64,000 bases of DNA, from assembly GCA_028285265.1 (NCBI GenBank), contig JANQPX010000002.1, positions 1 through 64,000 on the forward strand, written 5' to 3'. This document shows positions 51,803 through 60,699 of the stretch, piece after piece. The stretch comes from Geminicoccaceae bacterium. Lineage in GTDB: Bacteria > Pseudomonadota > Alphaproteobacteria > Geminicoccales > Geminicoccaceae. The first letter of the stretch is position 1. Each line of letters begins with the position of its first letter. The translations under genes were made by a program, and so were the position numbers. The notes below the pieces were generated by a model. That model had not been told where the DNA came from. It made no database searches and worked only from the letters and a program-made list of their open reading frames with translations.

Positions 51803-51950
51803 CGTGCGCGAACACTTTCGTTGCGGACAGGGCCAACGTCTTCGATCTTAGTCCTATAGGCCCAAGACTGGGCCGTTTGCCGTTGGTCGAAGTGACCGAG
51901 GCGGAAACCACATGATGTGGATATTCCAATGGTCATACCACTTATTCCCC
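51803..51950 (-). other. Gap between DppB- and DppC-type genes
   Basis: 148 bases without a gene in an otherwise packed operon. It contains a small hairpin, GGCCCA/TGGGCC with a four-base loop (51859-51874). An internal promoter or processing site is possible. Confidence 0.35.
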
Positions 51951-52958
51951 TCAGCGCTTTCTGATCTTGGGGTTAATAACGCCGTACAGTACGTCGACGG
52001 TTAGATTGACGATCATCACCATCACGGCGATCAGCAAGAGCCCACCTTGGACAACCGGGTAGTCGCGGCGAAAGATGCTGTCCACCATCCATTTGCCGAT
52101 GCCGGGCCAACTGAAAATGGTCTCGGTTAGAATGGCGCCGGCCAGTAGAGTACCAACCGATAGGCCGATCACGGTGACGACTGGGATCAGCGCATTGCGA
52201 AGGGCGTGGATTCCGTTGATGCGAAGCGGCGGCAGCCCTTTCGCGCGTGCCGTGCGGATGTAGTCTTCGCCCAGGACTTCGAGCATCGCCGAGCGAGTCT
52301 GGCGCGCGATCACCGCGAGCGGAATGGTGCCGAGTACAATGGTCGGGAGGACGAGGTGTCGAATGGCGGAAACGAATGCGCCCTTCTGATCAGAGGTCAA
52401 GGCGTCGATCAGCATGAAGCCGGTGGGGTTCGGAAAGTAGTAGATGAGATCGATCCGTCCTGAGACAGGCGTCCAACCAAGCTTGCCGGAAAAGACGATG
52501 ATCAACAAAAGCGCCCACCAGAATATGGGCATGGAATAGCCTACCAGGGCGGTCGACATGAGCATACGATCGAAGAGCTTTCCGCGATTAACCGCGGCGA
52601 TCACTCCAGCAGGAAGCGCCAACACGATCGCGAAGATCATTGCGCAGATCGAGAGCTCCAGGGTCGCCGGAAACAGGGCGAAGAACTCATCCCATACCGG
52701 GCGCTTGGTGACGAAGGACTGGCCGAGATCGCCTTGCAAAACGCCCGTGAGATAGTCCCAGAATTGCACATAGATCGGTCGATCGAAGCCGAACTGTGCT
52801 GTCAGCTCGGCGTAGCGCTCGTCGCTAAGGCCTCGCTCGCCCGCCATCACGATGATTGGGTCGCCAGGCAGAACACGGATGAAGGCAAATGAGATCAGCG
52901 TGACGCCCAAGAACGTCGTGATAAAGGTTAGGAGGCGCGAGACGACGAATTGCGGCAT
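51951..52958 (-). CDS. Dipeptide/oligopeptide ABC importer permease, DppB-type
   Basis: 335 residues, six membrane helices. Family motifs: [30 protein letters not shown] at the N-terminus, [30 protein letters not shown] loop [29 protein letters not shown], and [24 protein letters not shown]. The start overlaps the upstream peptidase gene by 31 bases, which suggests translational coupling. Confidence 0.88.
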   Translation of the reverse strand: MPQFVVSRLLTFITTFLGVTLISFAFIRVLPGDPIIVMAGERGLSDERYAELTAQFGFDRPIYVQFWDYLTGVLQGDLGQSFVTKRPVWDEFFALFPATLELSICAMIFAIVLALPAGVIAAVNRGKLFDRMLMSTALVGYSMPIFWWALLLIIVFSGKLGWTPVSGRIDLIYYFPNPTGFMLIDALTSDQKGAFVSAIRHLVLPTIVLGTIPLAVIARQTRSAMLEVLGEDYIRTARAKGLPPLRINGIHALRNALIPVVTVIGLSVGTLLAGAILTETIFSWPGIGKWMVDSIFRRDYPVVQGGLLLIAVMVMIVNLTVDVLYGVINPKIRKR

Positions 52959-54079
52959 GGTAGCACCTGGAGATCGGTCGGAAAGGTCGTCAGCACGTCA
53001 CAACCATCGGCAGTAACCAGGACGTCGTCTTCGATCCGCACGCCAAAATCACCAATCTTGTATAGACCGGGCTCATTCGTGAACACAGTGCCCGCCTCGA
53101 GCACGACGTGATTGCCGCGCATGATGTAGGGCGCTTCATGAACGTCCCGCCCTAATCCGTGGCCAGTCTTGGTGCGGATGCGGTCGGCATATGGCGAGGA
53201 TTCGAGCACACCGATGACAGCGTCATCGATCGCATGGGCTGTGACGCCGGCGCGCGTGACCTCGAGCCCCTTACGGTTCGCACGCAGGACGGTGTCGTAG
53301 ACCTGCCTGCCTTCGTCGCTGACGTGATCAAGGAACACGGTGCGCGTGATGTCGGCGCAAAACCCGTCCTTGCGCGCACCGAAGTCGAGAAGGAGCGCAT
53401 CGCCTGCTTTCACGGCATAGTCGGCACGCGCCTTGGCATGTGGGCGGGCCGAACCGTCACCGGCCGCGACGATGGGCGAAAAGGCTTGGCCGTCTGCCCC
53501 CTCTGCAAAGAGGGCCTGGATCAGCGCCTGCTCTATCTCCTTTTCAGTCTGGCCGAGACAAACATCGTTCAACACGCGGGCTAAGGCGCGCTCGGAGATC
53601 GCAATCGCCGCCCGCAGCGCCCGGATGTCATCGTCGGTCTTAATCACGCGCGGGCCGGAGATGGCCGCCTCACCGTCGATAATCTCAAGATCGGGCTGCG
53701 CACGCTTGAGTGCATGATGAACGAAGACGCGCATGATCTGGCCTTCGACGGCAAGCGATTTAATTTGTAGATGTACGAGTAGCGCGTCGAACGCAGCATC
53801 ATAGCCGTCCTGATCACGCCAATCGAAAACGGCACCTTCGAAGCCGACGAGATCCCAGCTGCGCAGCTCCAGGTTGGGCACTAAGGCCGCAGGTGGTCCG
53901 TCCGCTTGGATCACCAGGAGAAATGGGCGTTCATGGCTCATGAATGGCCGACGGACAGCGCGAGTGAAGTTTGGCCCAGGCACCAGGCCGACTGCGTCGA
54001 CACCAAGATTGCGCGCAATCTTGGTGTATGGATTTAGCCGCTGGCCCAGAGAACCCATCACATTGTCAGCCTTCGACAA
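52928..54079 (-). CDS. M24-family metallopeptidase (Xaa-Pro aminopeptidase-like)
   Basis: 383 residues from 54079, with an alternative ATG at 54058 that has a GAAGG-like site. It has the creatinase N-domain (1-140) and pita-bread catalytic domain. All five metal ligands are present: Asp232 (LLDFGA), Asp243 (CADITRT), His307 (GHGLGRD), Glu336 (FTNEPGLY) and Glu350 (VRIEDDV). It removes N-terminal residues next to proline, or cleaves related dipeptides, in the cytoplasm. It lies between the binding-protein and DppB-type genes, so it probably processes the peptides the importer brings in. Confidence 0.87.
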   Translation of the reverse strand: MSKADNVMGSLGQRLNPYTKIARNLGVDAVGLVPGPNFTRAVRRPFMSHERPFLLVIQADGPPAALVPNLELRSWDLVGFEGAVFDWRDQDGYDAAFDALLVHLQIKSLAVEGQIMRVFVHHALKRAQPDLEIIDGEAAISGPRVIKTDDDIRALRAAIAISERALARVLNDVCLGQTEKEIEQALIQALFAEGADGQAFSPIVAAGDGSARPHAKARADYAVKAGDALLLDFGARKDGFCADITRTVFLDHVSDEGRQVYDTVLRANRKGLEVTRAGVTAHAIDDAVIGVLESSPYADRIRTKTGHGLGRDVHEAPYIMRGNHVVLEAGTVFTNEPGLYKIGDFGVRIEDDVLVTADGCDVLTTFPTDLQVLPCRNSSSRAS

Positions 54080-54125
54080 GGAAAGGCCGGGGCAGCGCCG
54101 AACGGCCGCCCCTGCCGGTCACCAT

Positions 54126-55718
54126 CTATTGTGAAAGGCCGACCTGGTTGAAAATGTGGCCGCCGAGCGGATGCACGACATAGCCCTCAACCTCCGGACG
54201 CATCACCATGAAGACCACGGAATGCGCGATGGTCGCCCACGGTGCCTGCTCCTTAAAGATAAGCTGTGCTTGCTCATAGAGCGGCTGACGTTCCTCCTGG
54301 GTCGGCAGCACCTTCGCCTGCTGGATCAGCTCCTCGAAGGGCTCATAGCACCACTGCGCACGATTCGAGTTTTCGCGACCGTCGCAGCCGAGGAGCACGG
54401 CTAAGAAGTTGTCGGGATCGCCATTGTCGCCGGTCCAGCCAAGGAGGATCGCACCGTCGCGATCGAGCGCCCGTGATCTAGAAAGATACTCGCCCCACTC
54501 AAAGGACACGATCTCCACATCGACGCCGACCTTGGCGAAGTCCTCCTGCATAAGCTCGGCCATACGACGCGCATTGGGGTTGTAGGGTCGCTGTACTGGC
54601 ATGGCCCAGATCTTCATGGCGAGGTCCGAGACGCCCTCGGCCTCCAGCATCGCCATCGCCTGATCGGGATCATAAGGATCGTCGACGGTTTCCTGATTGT
54701 AGGACCACATGGTCGGCGGAATTGGGTTCTTAGCGATCTGGCCTGAGCCCTGGAACACCACGTCGATGATCGCCTTCTTGTCGATCGCCATGTTGAGCGC
54801 ACGGCGCACATTGACATTATCGAAGGGTGGGATGGTGGTGTTGTAGGCGAGATAGCCGACGTTCAGACCTTCCTGCTCCATCACAACGATGTTTGGATCG
54901 TCTTTCATCGCCTGGATATCGGCCGGGGTCGGATAGGCCATGACATGGCACTCGCCTGCCTGAACCTTTTGATAGCGCACGCTTGCATCCGGCGTGATCG
55001 CGAAGATGAGCGCTTCTACCTTGGCCTTGTCGCCCCAATAGTCGTTGTGGCGCAGATAGCGGATGACCGCATCCTTCTGATAGGCTTGAAAGGTGAAAGG
55101 TCCTGTGCCGATCGGCGCTTGATTGACCATCTCGGGCGTGCCGGCCTCCATCATCACATCCGCATATTCCTTGGAGACGATCGAGGCGAAATCCATTGCC
55201 ATATTGGCAATGAACGGCGCTTCTGGGCGAGTCAGGTTGAAGACCACCGTGTAGTCGTCGACCTTCTCGATGCTCTCGATTAGATCGGGCATCGACATGC
55301 CATCGAAATACTCCCACGTGCCGCCGGAGACCTCATTATAGGGATGACCGTCGTCCTTTTGACGATTGAAGGTGAAGATCACGTCATCGGCGTTGAAGTC
55401 GCGCGTCGGTGTGAAGTTTTCGTTGCTGTGGAAGGTGACGCCTTGGCGCAGCGAAAAGGTTACGGTCTTTCCGTCCTCGGACACCTCCCAACTCTCGGCG
55501 AGGCCGGGAATGACCTCGGTCGTGCCGACCTTAAACTCGACAAGGCGATTATAGAGAGGATGGCTCGATGCGTCGAAGGTGGTGCCGGCGGTATAGAGCG
55601 CGGGGTCGAAGCCTTCAGGTGAGCCCTCCGAGCAATAGACCAGCGATTGCGCTGAAGCGGCAGACGCGCAGAGCGAGAACGCTGTGGCCCACAATGCGAG
55701 AGTCTTCTTCGATTTCAT
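54126..55718 (-). CDS. Dipeptide/oligopeptide-binding periplasmic protein, DppA-type
   Basis: 530 residues from the ATG at 55718 (GGAGAC upstream), giving signal peptide MKSKKTLALWATAFSLCASAASA. Family 5 solute-binding protein: LVYCSEGSPEGFDPALYTAGTTFDA, VTFHSNENFTPTRDFNADDVIFTFNRQ, GTGPFTFQAYQKDAVIRYLRHNDYWG, NVRRALNMAIDKKAIIDVVFQG, GWTGDNGDPDNFLAVLLGCDG. The match to DppA (dipeptide/haem type) is close, with cysteines in equivalent places. It is the first gene of the operon. The 46-base gap to the peptidase gene holds an imperfect GC-rich hairpin. Confidence 0.88.
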   Translation of the reverse strand: MKSKKTLALWATAFSLCASAASAQSLVYCSEGSPEGFDPALYTAGTTFDASSHPLYNRLVEFKVGTTEVIPGLAESWEVSEDGKTVTFSLRQGVTFHSNENFTPTRDFNADDVIFTFNRQKDDGHPYNEVSGGTWEYFDGMSMPDLIESIEKVDDYTVVFNLTRPEAPFIANMAMDFASIVSKEYADVMMEAGTPEMVNQAPIGTGPFTFQAYQKDAVIRYLRHNDYWGDKAKVEALIFAITPDASVRYQKVQAGECHVMAYPTPADIQAMKDDPNIVVMEQEGLNVGYLAYNTTIPPFDNVNVRRALNMAIDKKAIIDVVFQGSGQIAKNPIPPTMWSYNQETVDDPYDPDQAMAMLEAEGVSDLAMKIWAMPVQRPYNPNARRMAELMQEDFAKVGVDVEIVSFEWGEYLSRSRALDRDGAILLGWTGDNGDPDNFLAVLLGCDGRENSNRAQWCYEPFEELIQQAKVLPTQEERQPLYEQAQLIFKEQAPWATIAHSVVFMVMRPEVEGYVVHPLGGHIFNQVGLSQ

Positions 55719-56057
55719 TCTTGTCTCCAGTGAGGCAGCCGGGGAGGGTTCTTTCAATAAAGCAGGCTTTGTCAGTGGTTACCAGCATTGTGGCACCCCT
55801 CGAATAAGAAGGCCTGATGGGTAAACGTGTCCGCCCCGAGCGCCTGACATGATCGCACCTCGCGACATCTCCAGACTCTAGTCGTTGCCCTTCTAAATCT
55901 GATCGTTCCCTCAATCCATGTCATATGATGAATCGTGTCTGGATGGGGTCGAAGCTCGTTATAAGTGCTCACCATTGAAAGACGGCTTCGGGGCACACTT
56001 CTCGGAAGCCCGATGACGAGATGTGCTCGGACCGGTCATTCGACCATTCAGTACCGC
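55719..56057 (-). promoter_or_regulatory. Upstream region of the Dpp operon
   Basis: 339 bases between the DppA-type gene and the DUF4269 gene, both minus strand, so the Dpp promoter should lie here. No coding content, no long palindrome and no clear consensus promoter were seen. Confidence 0.35.
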
Positions 56058-56576
56058 TTAAAAAGGCCGCTTTGCAATCTCGAGCAATTCATTGTCAGTT
56101 TTCGATTCTAGCGAGAGTATTGCCTCATAGGGGTCGCCTGACAGCTCCAGTAGTTTGGCGAATGCTGGTTCGGTTTTGAAACCAAGACGCTTGAGTCGCA
56201 GAACTTCACGACGCAGGTTGGGCTCCAACGACAACAATCGTTCCTCGACCCGAAAGTGCCGAACTCCCCACTGTTCTTCTGTTCTCAGTCGTTGGCAAAA
56301 TAGTTCGATTTCCCAACCTGAGCTGACGAATGTAGCCAACATCGCAGGCTCACTCAGATGCTCGACATTGCGTAGGGAGAAGCGCCTTAAATGGGCAAAT
56401 TCTTTTCTGGCAACGTCGCCGAATTGCTCCAAGTCAGATGCGGAACATGCGATGTCGATATCGCTACTTTCTAGCGCAATGCCCAGGGGTGGTGTGCCGA
56501 TCACGATTGGGTTGAACCTGGCAAGACAGTGGAGCAGGTCCAAATCATCGATGACGTCATCGAAATGAGGTTTCAT
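56058..56576 (-). CDS. DUF4269 nucleotidyltransferase-like protein
   Basis: 172 residues from an internal ATG at 56576; the frame extends to an ATG at 56672, but residues before MKPHFDDVIDDLDLL look non-conserved. Neither start has a clear ribosome-binding site. The DUF4269 core is plain: FNPIVIGTPPLGIALESSDIDIACSASDL (nucleotidyltransferase-like G-S/T-x9-DxD pattern), WEIELFCQ, QWGVRHFRVEERLL, LRLKRLGFKTEPAFAKLLELSGDPYEAIL. The family function is unknown; minimal nucleotidyltransferases often act on nucleotides or in toxin-antitoxin modules. No partner is visible. Confidence 0.75.
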   Translation of the reverse strand: MKPHFDDVIDDLDLLHCLARFNPIVIGTPPLGIALESSDIDIACSASDLEQFGDVARKEFAHLRRFSLRNVEHLSEPAMLATFVSSGWEIELFCQRLRTEEQWGVRHFRVEERLLSLEPNLRREVLRLKRLGFKTEPAFAKLLELSGDPYEAILSLESKTDNELLEIAKRPF

Positions 56577-56876
56577 GACGACTAATGATAGAGGCAACGG
56601 AACGACCTGCAAGGACGCCCTCGGGTTAAAGAAGGCGAACAAAGGCTTGGCAGAGGAGTGTGGGGGATGCAACCGTAAGCCGCTATGCCGGTCGCAAATC
56701 GCTTAAGGCGGTGGCTACCTGCCCTATGTCAGCCAAAAGGCATAGGGGTCAGATGTGTCACCAGCCGACATAAGGAAATATCCCTGGGGGCTTGCACTAT
56801 CGCCGCAGATCCGAGGCGAATTGACTTCCTGCCCTCGTCTCGAAATCGTGTTTCGTGCAACCAGCGGCGTTAAGCT

Positions 56877-57197
56877 TCAGCCGCCATCAATATCAATGAA
56901 GACGCTGCCGTCTTCCACCTTCACCGAATAGGTTTTGAGCGCGACACAGGCTGGCGCCACGGTTGGAATGCCGGAGCGATAGTCGAAGGCGCCGAAATGC
57001 AGCGGGCATTCGATCTCATGACCATCGACAATGCCTTCGGCCAGGTGGGCATGTTCATGGGTGCAAAGCCCATCAGTCGCGAAAAACTCACCGTCGGGGG
57101 AGTGGTAGATCGCGAAGGTGCGATCCCCATGATCGAATCTGTGCACGCCCTCCTCTTCGATATCATCCACGCTGCATGCTCGAACCAATGTCGCCAT
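56877..57197 (-). CDS. Rieske-type [2Fe-2S] ferredoxin
   Basis: 106 residues from the ATG at 57197 with AAGGAG upstream; the frame is open 18 codons further but without such a site. The Rieske cluster motif is complete: Cys45-T-His47 (LCTHEHAH) and Cys64-PL-His67 (IECPLHFGAFD), with MATLVRACSVDDIEEEGVHRFD as the typical N-terminal strand. There is no membrane anchor, so it is a soluble electron carrier like those of aromatic dioxygenases. It is encoded 50 bases after a GntR regulator and across a divergent promoter from a membrane di-iron hydroxylase, the probable electron acceptor. Confidence 0.88.
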   Translation of the reverse strand: MATLVRACSVDDIEEEGVHRFDHGDRTFAIYHSPDGEFFATDGLCTHEHAHLAEGIVDGHEIECPLHFGAFDYRSGIPTVAPACVALKTYSVKVEDGSVFIDIDGG

Positions 57198-57247
57198 TGT
57201 CGGTAACTCCTTCGCTGTTGGAACGGGAACCGCCGTTTCGACGGTCC

Positions 57248-57955
57248 TCATGCGACGCGTTTGCGCTGAGCCTTTGACGTCTTCATCCGAAGCCTTTCCG
57301 TCGAACGGCTTTCGTCGTGATACAAACGAAGATGGGCCTTGATCGCCTCGATGCAGCCATCGGCGTCACGCTGAATGGCCGTATCGAAAATCGCTCTATG
57401 CTCGTTGATGGTTCCCGGTACGATAAAGCCGAATTCGGCGATCTGTGCGGCGGCGTACATGCGGAAGGTGTCGTAGACCGATCGGTAGCGGCGCATGAGA
57501 AGCTTCGAACCACAGGCCGACAGAACAGCGCTGTGGAAGGCCCAGTCGAGCTGGGACCAGCGCTGCACGAACGGCGTGATGTCGTCAGCTGTTGCCATCT
57601 GGTCCTCGATATAGGCGAGGTTGTGGTGGGCCGTGTTGACGGCCATTTCCCATTCGAAATCACCGCGCTTCACCGCAAGCTCGGCTGCCTCGCATTCCAG
57701 CAACAGCCGCAAGTGAGCTGCTTCGCGAAACGTTTCCTCGTCATAGGAGGCGACGCGGAAACCTGCATTCTTCACCAGCAACACCATGCCCTCGCCCGAG
57801 AGGCGGAGCAGGGCCTCGCGCAGCACACCCGAGGTGCAATTCAACTCGTCCTTCAGATGCTGCGGCTTGAGCTGCTCGCCCGAGCGCCACCGGCCCCAGA
57901 TCAGACCCTCGCGAAGGGTTTCGTAAATCGGTTCGTTGGTTTGATCATCAGCCAT
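57248..57955 (-). CDS. GntR-family (FCD-type) regulator
   Basis: 235 residues. Winged helix at 5-75 (IYETLREGLIWGRWRSGEQLKPQHLKDELNCTSGVLREALLRLSGEGMVLLVKNAGFRV). FCD domain with the metal-ligand pattern DWAFHSAVL, NEHRAIFDTAIQRD and AIKAHLRLYHDES. It is divergent from the hydroxylase gene; two identical palindromes lie between them, 80-110 bases before its start, the probable binding sites. It likely represses or senses a ligand for the hydroxylase and Rieske genes. Confidence 0.85.
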   Translation of the reverse strand: MADDQTNEPIYETLREGLIWGRWRSGEQLKPQHLKDELNCTSGVLREALLRLSGEGMVLLVKNAGFRVASYDEETFREAAHLRLLLECEAAELAVKRGDFEWEMAVNTAHHNLAYIEDQMATADDITPFVQRWSQLDWAFHSAVLSACGSKLLMRRYRSVYDTFRMYAAAQIAEFGFIVPGTINEHRAIFDTAIQRDADGCIEAIKAHLRLYHDESRSTERLRMKTSKAQRKRVA

Positions 57956-58034
57956 GGAAAACCTGCAGCTTTAGAGAGCGGTGCGGTGATACCTCGGATC
58001 ACATTGTTCTCGATCTGGCTTTCGAAGGAAAGAG

Positions 58035-58065
58035 TATTTTCGAAAATAAATTGATTTTCGAAAAT
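58035..58065. promoter_or_regulatory. Twin palindromic operator candidates
   Basis: TATTTTCGAAAATA at 58035-58048 and ATTTTCGAAAAT at 58054-58065 share the same 12-base palindromic core, with centres 18 bases apart. A TTGACA hexamer at 58069-58074 follows at once, and 17 bases further is a weak -10-like sequence before the hydroxylase gene. The placement suits a regulator dimer pair next to the -35 element; the adjacent GntR protein is the natural candidate. Confidence 0.65.
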
Positions 58066-58129
58066 TTGTTGACAGCTTTGTGGAAGCCGACAAGAGTGGA
58101 CCATGGGGCAGGACTGCGGAGAACTCGCC

Positions 58130-59149
58130 ATGGCCAAGCCGAAAACGACGATTGATGAGCACGGTCAGGTGCGCGACCGGCGTGGCGAGTGGCGCTCGGG
58201 GCGACCCGTCTATCTTGAGCCGCTCCTCGACGACCCCACCAACGTCAAGAAAATCGTCAAGTGGCTGACCGGCTTCCCCGGCTTTTTCTTTCCGTGGTTC
58301 GCGCTCTACATGATCGTGATTGGCGCGTCGTTCGTTTGGTTCACGCCTGCTATGGAGCGTATGCAGACATTTGAGCTCGGCTGGATGCTGGAGATTTTGC
58401 TACGCAATCTCGTGATCCTATGGATCTGGAACGGTGCCTTTCATCTCTGGTTCTACAGCTACAAGATGCAGGGGCGTCTCAAAAAATATAACGCCAACTG
58501 GCAGGCCGAAAACAACAGCATCTTCCTCTTCGACAATCAGGTCTATGACAACGTCTTCTGGGCACATTCTGGCCTGTTGATCTGGACGGCCTACGAGTGC
58601 GGGCTCTGGTGGGGCTATGCCAATGGTTGGCTGCCCTATCTCGACCCACTCGAGCATCCCGTCATCTTCTGCCTGATGATGATGGCCGTGCCGTTCTGGC
58701 GGAACTTTCACTTCTATTGGATCCATCGCCTGATCCACTGGAAGCCGCTCTATGACCATGTGCACTACCTCCACCACAAGAACGTCAACGTCGGCCCCTG
58801 GTCAGGGATGGCGATGCACCCGGTTGAGCATCTCCTTTATTTCTCGTGCATGTTGGTTCACGTGATCGTGCCGAGCCACCCGCTGCACATGTTGTTCAAC
58901 GGCTTCCAGACGGGCCTCGGTCCAGCGGTGAGTCACTCCGGCTTCGATGAAATCGTGTTCGGGGACGAGGCAGCGCTACGCAATGACCGCTACATGCATT
59001 ACCTGCATCACCGCTATCACAACGTGAACTATGGCGAGAGCAACGTGCCGTTGGACAAATGGTTCGGCAGCCTACATGACGGCTCGCCGGAGGCGGATGC
59101 CCACTTCCGTCGTGTGCACAGCGAACGGGTCAAGGCAGGGACCGCATGA
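58130..59149 (+). CDS. Fatty-acid hydroxylase/sterol-desaturase family membrane di-iron enzyme
   Basis: 339 residues from the ATG at 58130 (GGAG eight bases upstream), nine codons inside the longest frame. At least four membrane segments (about 50-72, 84-104, 142-164, 176-196). All three histidine boxes are present: HFYWIHRLIH (His194-203), HVHYLHH (His210-216) and HYLHHRYH (His290-297), plus HPVEH. The superfamily uses a non-haem di-iron centre to hydroxylate or desaturate lipids or sterols. Bacterial members need an electron donor; the Rieske ferredoxin nearby is a candidate. The substrate is unknown. Confidence 0.87.
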   Translation: MAKPKTTIDEHGQVRDRRGEWRSGRPVYLEPLLDDPTNVKKIVKWLTGFPGFFFPWFALYMIVIGASFVWFTPAMERMQTFELGWMLEILLRNLVILWIWNGAFHLWFYSYKMQGRLKKYNANWQAENNSIFLFDNQVYDNVFWAHSGLLIWTAYECGLWWGYANGWLPYLDPLEHPVIFCLMMMAVPFWRNFHFYWIHRLIHWKPLYDHVHYLHHKNVNVGPWSGMAMHPVEHLLYFSCMLVHVIVPSHPLHMLFNGFQTGLGPAVSHSGFDEIVFGDEAALRNDRYMHYLHHRYHNVNYGESNVPLDKWFGSLHDGSPEADAHFRRVHSERVKAGTA

Positions 59150-59274
59150 GTGAGGGCATCGTGATTGCCGGCAACCGGACTGTCGTGACAACTTCCTGGT
59201 TTCTTCAGCAATGCCTCAGGGACTCCCCGACCAACTGATCAAAGCGTCAGCGGCCGGGGAGGGATAATCGACAA

Positions 59275-59670
59275 TCAAGCAGCTGGGTTCTTGCTGCTCC
59301 AGATATCATGATGCCAGCGCCAATTGCCGTCCTCTTTCTTCCAGATCACGACATATTTGCCTTCGTCAGTCACTGAGCCGTCGCCGAGCATCAGCTTGAA
59401 GAGGCCGACCTCGTTGACCGTGTCGCCGAGATCATCGAGCTCGACCGTCTTCAGCTCGACGGCCTTGATGCCCATGTCGATTGCACCTTGCCAGAACGCG
59501 CGAATCTCATGGCTGCCTTTGATGATCGGACTGTTCGGCGGCATGATCGATCCCAAGGCGGTATAGACCGAGAGGAGTCCTTCGGCATCAGACCGTCTCA
59601 TCGCCTGCTCGAATTGCCTGTTCACCTGATCAATGGCGGCCGAGACATCGGCATTCGGGGACGTGATCAT
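59275..59670 (-). CDS. SnoaL-like/DUF4440 NTF2-fold protein
   Basis: 131 residues with AAAGGAAG before the ATG. NTF2-like pattern: AAIDQVNRQFEQAMRRSDAEGLLSVYTALGSIMPPNSPIIKGSHEIRAFWQ, ending with KYVVIWKKEDGNWRWHHDIWSS, as in the DUF4440/ketosteroid-isomerase-like group. The usual acidic residue of VYTxDA is replaced (VYTALG), so catalytic activity is uncertain. It lies alone, converging on the hydroxylase gene. Confidence 0.78.
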   Translation of the reverse strand: MITSPNADVSAAIDQVNRQFEQAMRRSDAEGLLSVYTALGSIMPPNSPIIKGSHEIRAFWQGAIDMGIKAVELKTVELDDLGDTVNEVGLFKLMLGDGSVTDEGKYVVIWKKEDGNWRWHHDIWSSKNPAA

Positions 59671-59814
59671 ATCGCTTCCTTTCTGGTTGGTGTCGTCGGT
59701 TCAAATCAAGTGTGTGGAACAGGTGGCGTCATCGTGCCGAATCGCTGATATCGGCAACCAGTCTCTCCGGGGAAACGGTCCAACAGGCCAGCGTTGTGGC
59801 CGAGAGCTGCTGCC

Positions 59815-60699
59815 CTAGGACCTGGTGCTGTCGCCCTGTTCGATCGGCCGCGATGGATCTTGCTTCCAGGCCGCGAACGATCCATCGAAGAGGGTGGCAG
59901 GCTGGTCCAGCCCGGCAAGTGCCAGGAGGATGGTCGTCGCCGCATAGCCCGAACCGCAGGATGCGATGATCGGCTTTTCCCGCCATGTCGGTGCGCTTTC
60001 ATCGAGCACGCGAGCGATCTGGTCGCTATCGAGAAAGAGGCCCGTGTCCGGATCCAGCACCGAACTGAACGGGACGCTGATGGCACCCGGAATGTGACCG
60101 GTGCGCGGGTCATCGGGCTTGCCGGCATAGCCCGCCGGGCCGCGTGCGTCGATGAGACAGGCCTGGCCGTAGGTTTCCAAAAACACGTCCAGGTCGATCT
60201 TCAACCCATCCTGCTTTTCGGGCTGGAACGTTCCTATCGTTAGTGCAGGCACATCGCTGGTGACCGGCAGATTGAGCGATTTCCAGTATGTCCAGCCGCC
60301 GTTGAGGACACGCACATTGTCGAAGCCCCAATGGCGCATGGCGAGCCAGATGCGGCCGGCCTGCATGTGGGCGTAGTCGTCATAGAGAACGACTAGATCG
60401 CCCTCATCGATTCCGAGCGCCTCGAACGCATCTCTGGCGCCGGCATCGTCGGCAACCGAGGCGAGACCGAGCGGGACACCCTCTTCGATGAAGTGTTTTG
60501 TCCAGTCGAGAAAGGCGGCGCCTTGAATGTGCTCGGCTTGGTAGTCCTCGGGCAGCGCGCGCGCCGGCGTGCTCCAGGTGCCGCGCACATCGAAGATCTT
60601 GACGTCGCTTCGTCCCAGCATGCCGGCCAGATCCTCGGCCGCGATCAGAGGCGAGCGGCCCAGAGCCGCTCGCTCCCTGCTATCGTCAATATCGTTCAT
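59815..60699 (-). CDS. Two-domain rhodanese (thiosulfate/3-mercaptopyruvate sulfurtransferase)
   Basis: 294 residues, two rhodanese domains (about 15-145 inactive, 165-285 active). The active-site loop is CGSGYAA with nucleophile Cys248. The first domain has VKIFDVRGTWS and the second ACLIDARGPAGYAG, and the linker is usual. The CGSGxxA loop is close to the 3-mercaptopyruvate sulfurtransferase form. It transfers sulfur to cyanide or thiol acceptors in the cytoplasm. Its start overlaps the upstream cupin gene's stop by four bases (ATGA), a tight pairing. Confidence 0.85.
   Translation of the reverse strand: MNDIDDSRERAALGRSPLIAAEDLAGMLGRSDVKIFDVRGTWSTPARALPEDYQAEHIQGAAFLDWTKHFIEEGVPLGLASVADDAGARDAFEALGIDEGDLVVLYDDYAHMQAGRIWLAMRHWGFDNVRVLNGGWTYWKSLNLPVTSDVPALTIGTFQPEKQDGLKIDLDVFLETYGQACLIDARGPAGYAGKPDDPRTGHIPGAISVPFSSVLDPDTGLFLDSDQIARVLDESAPTWREKPIIASCGSGYAATTILLALAGLDQPATLFDGSFAAWKQDPSRPIEQGDSTRS

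Noticed and set aside
56722-56747. CCCTATG/CATAGGG hairpin upstream of the DUF4269 gene
   Set aside because: The stem is interrupted, no U-run follows and no gene ends beside it; chance symmetry cannot be excluded.
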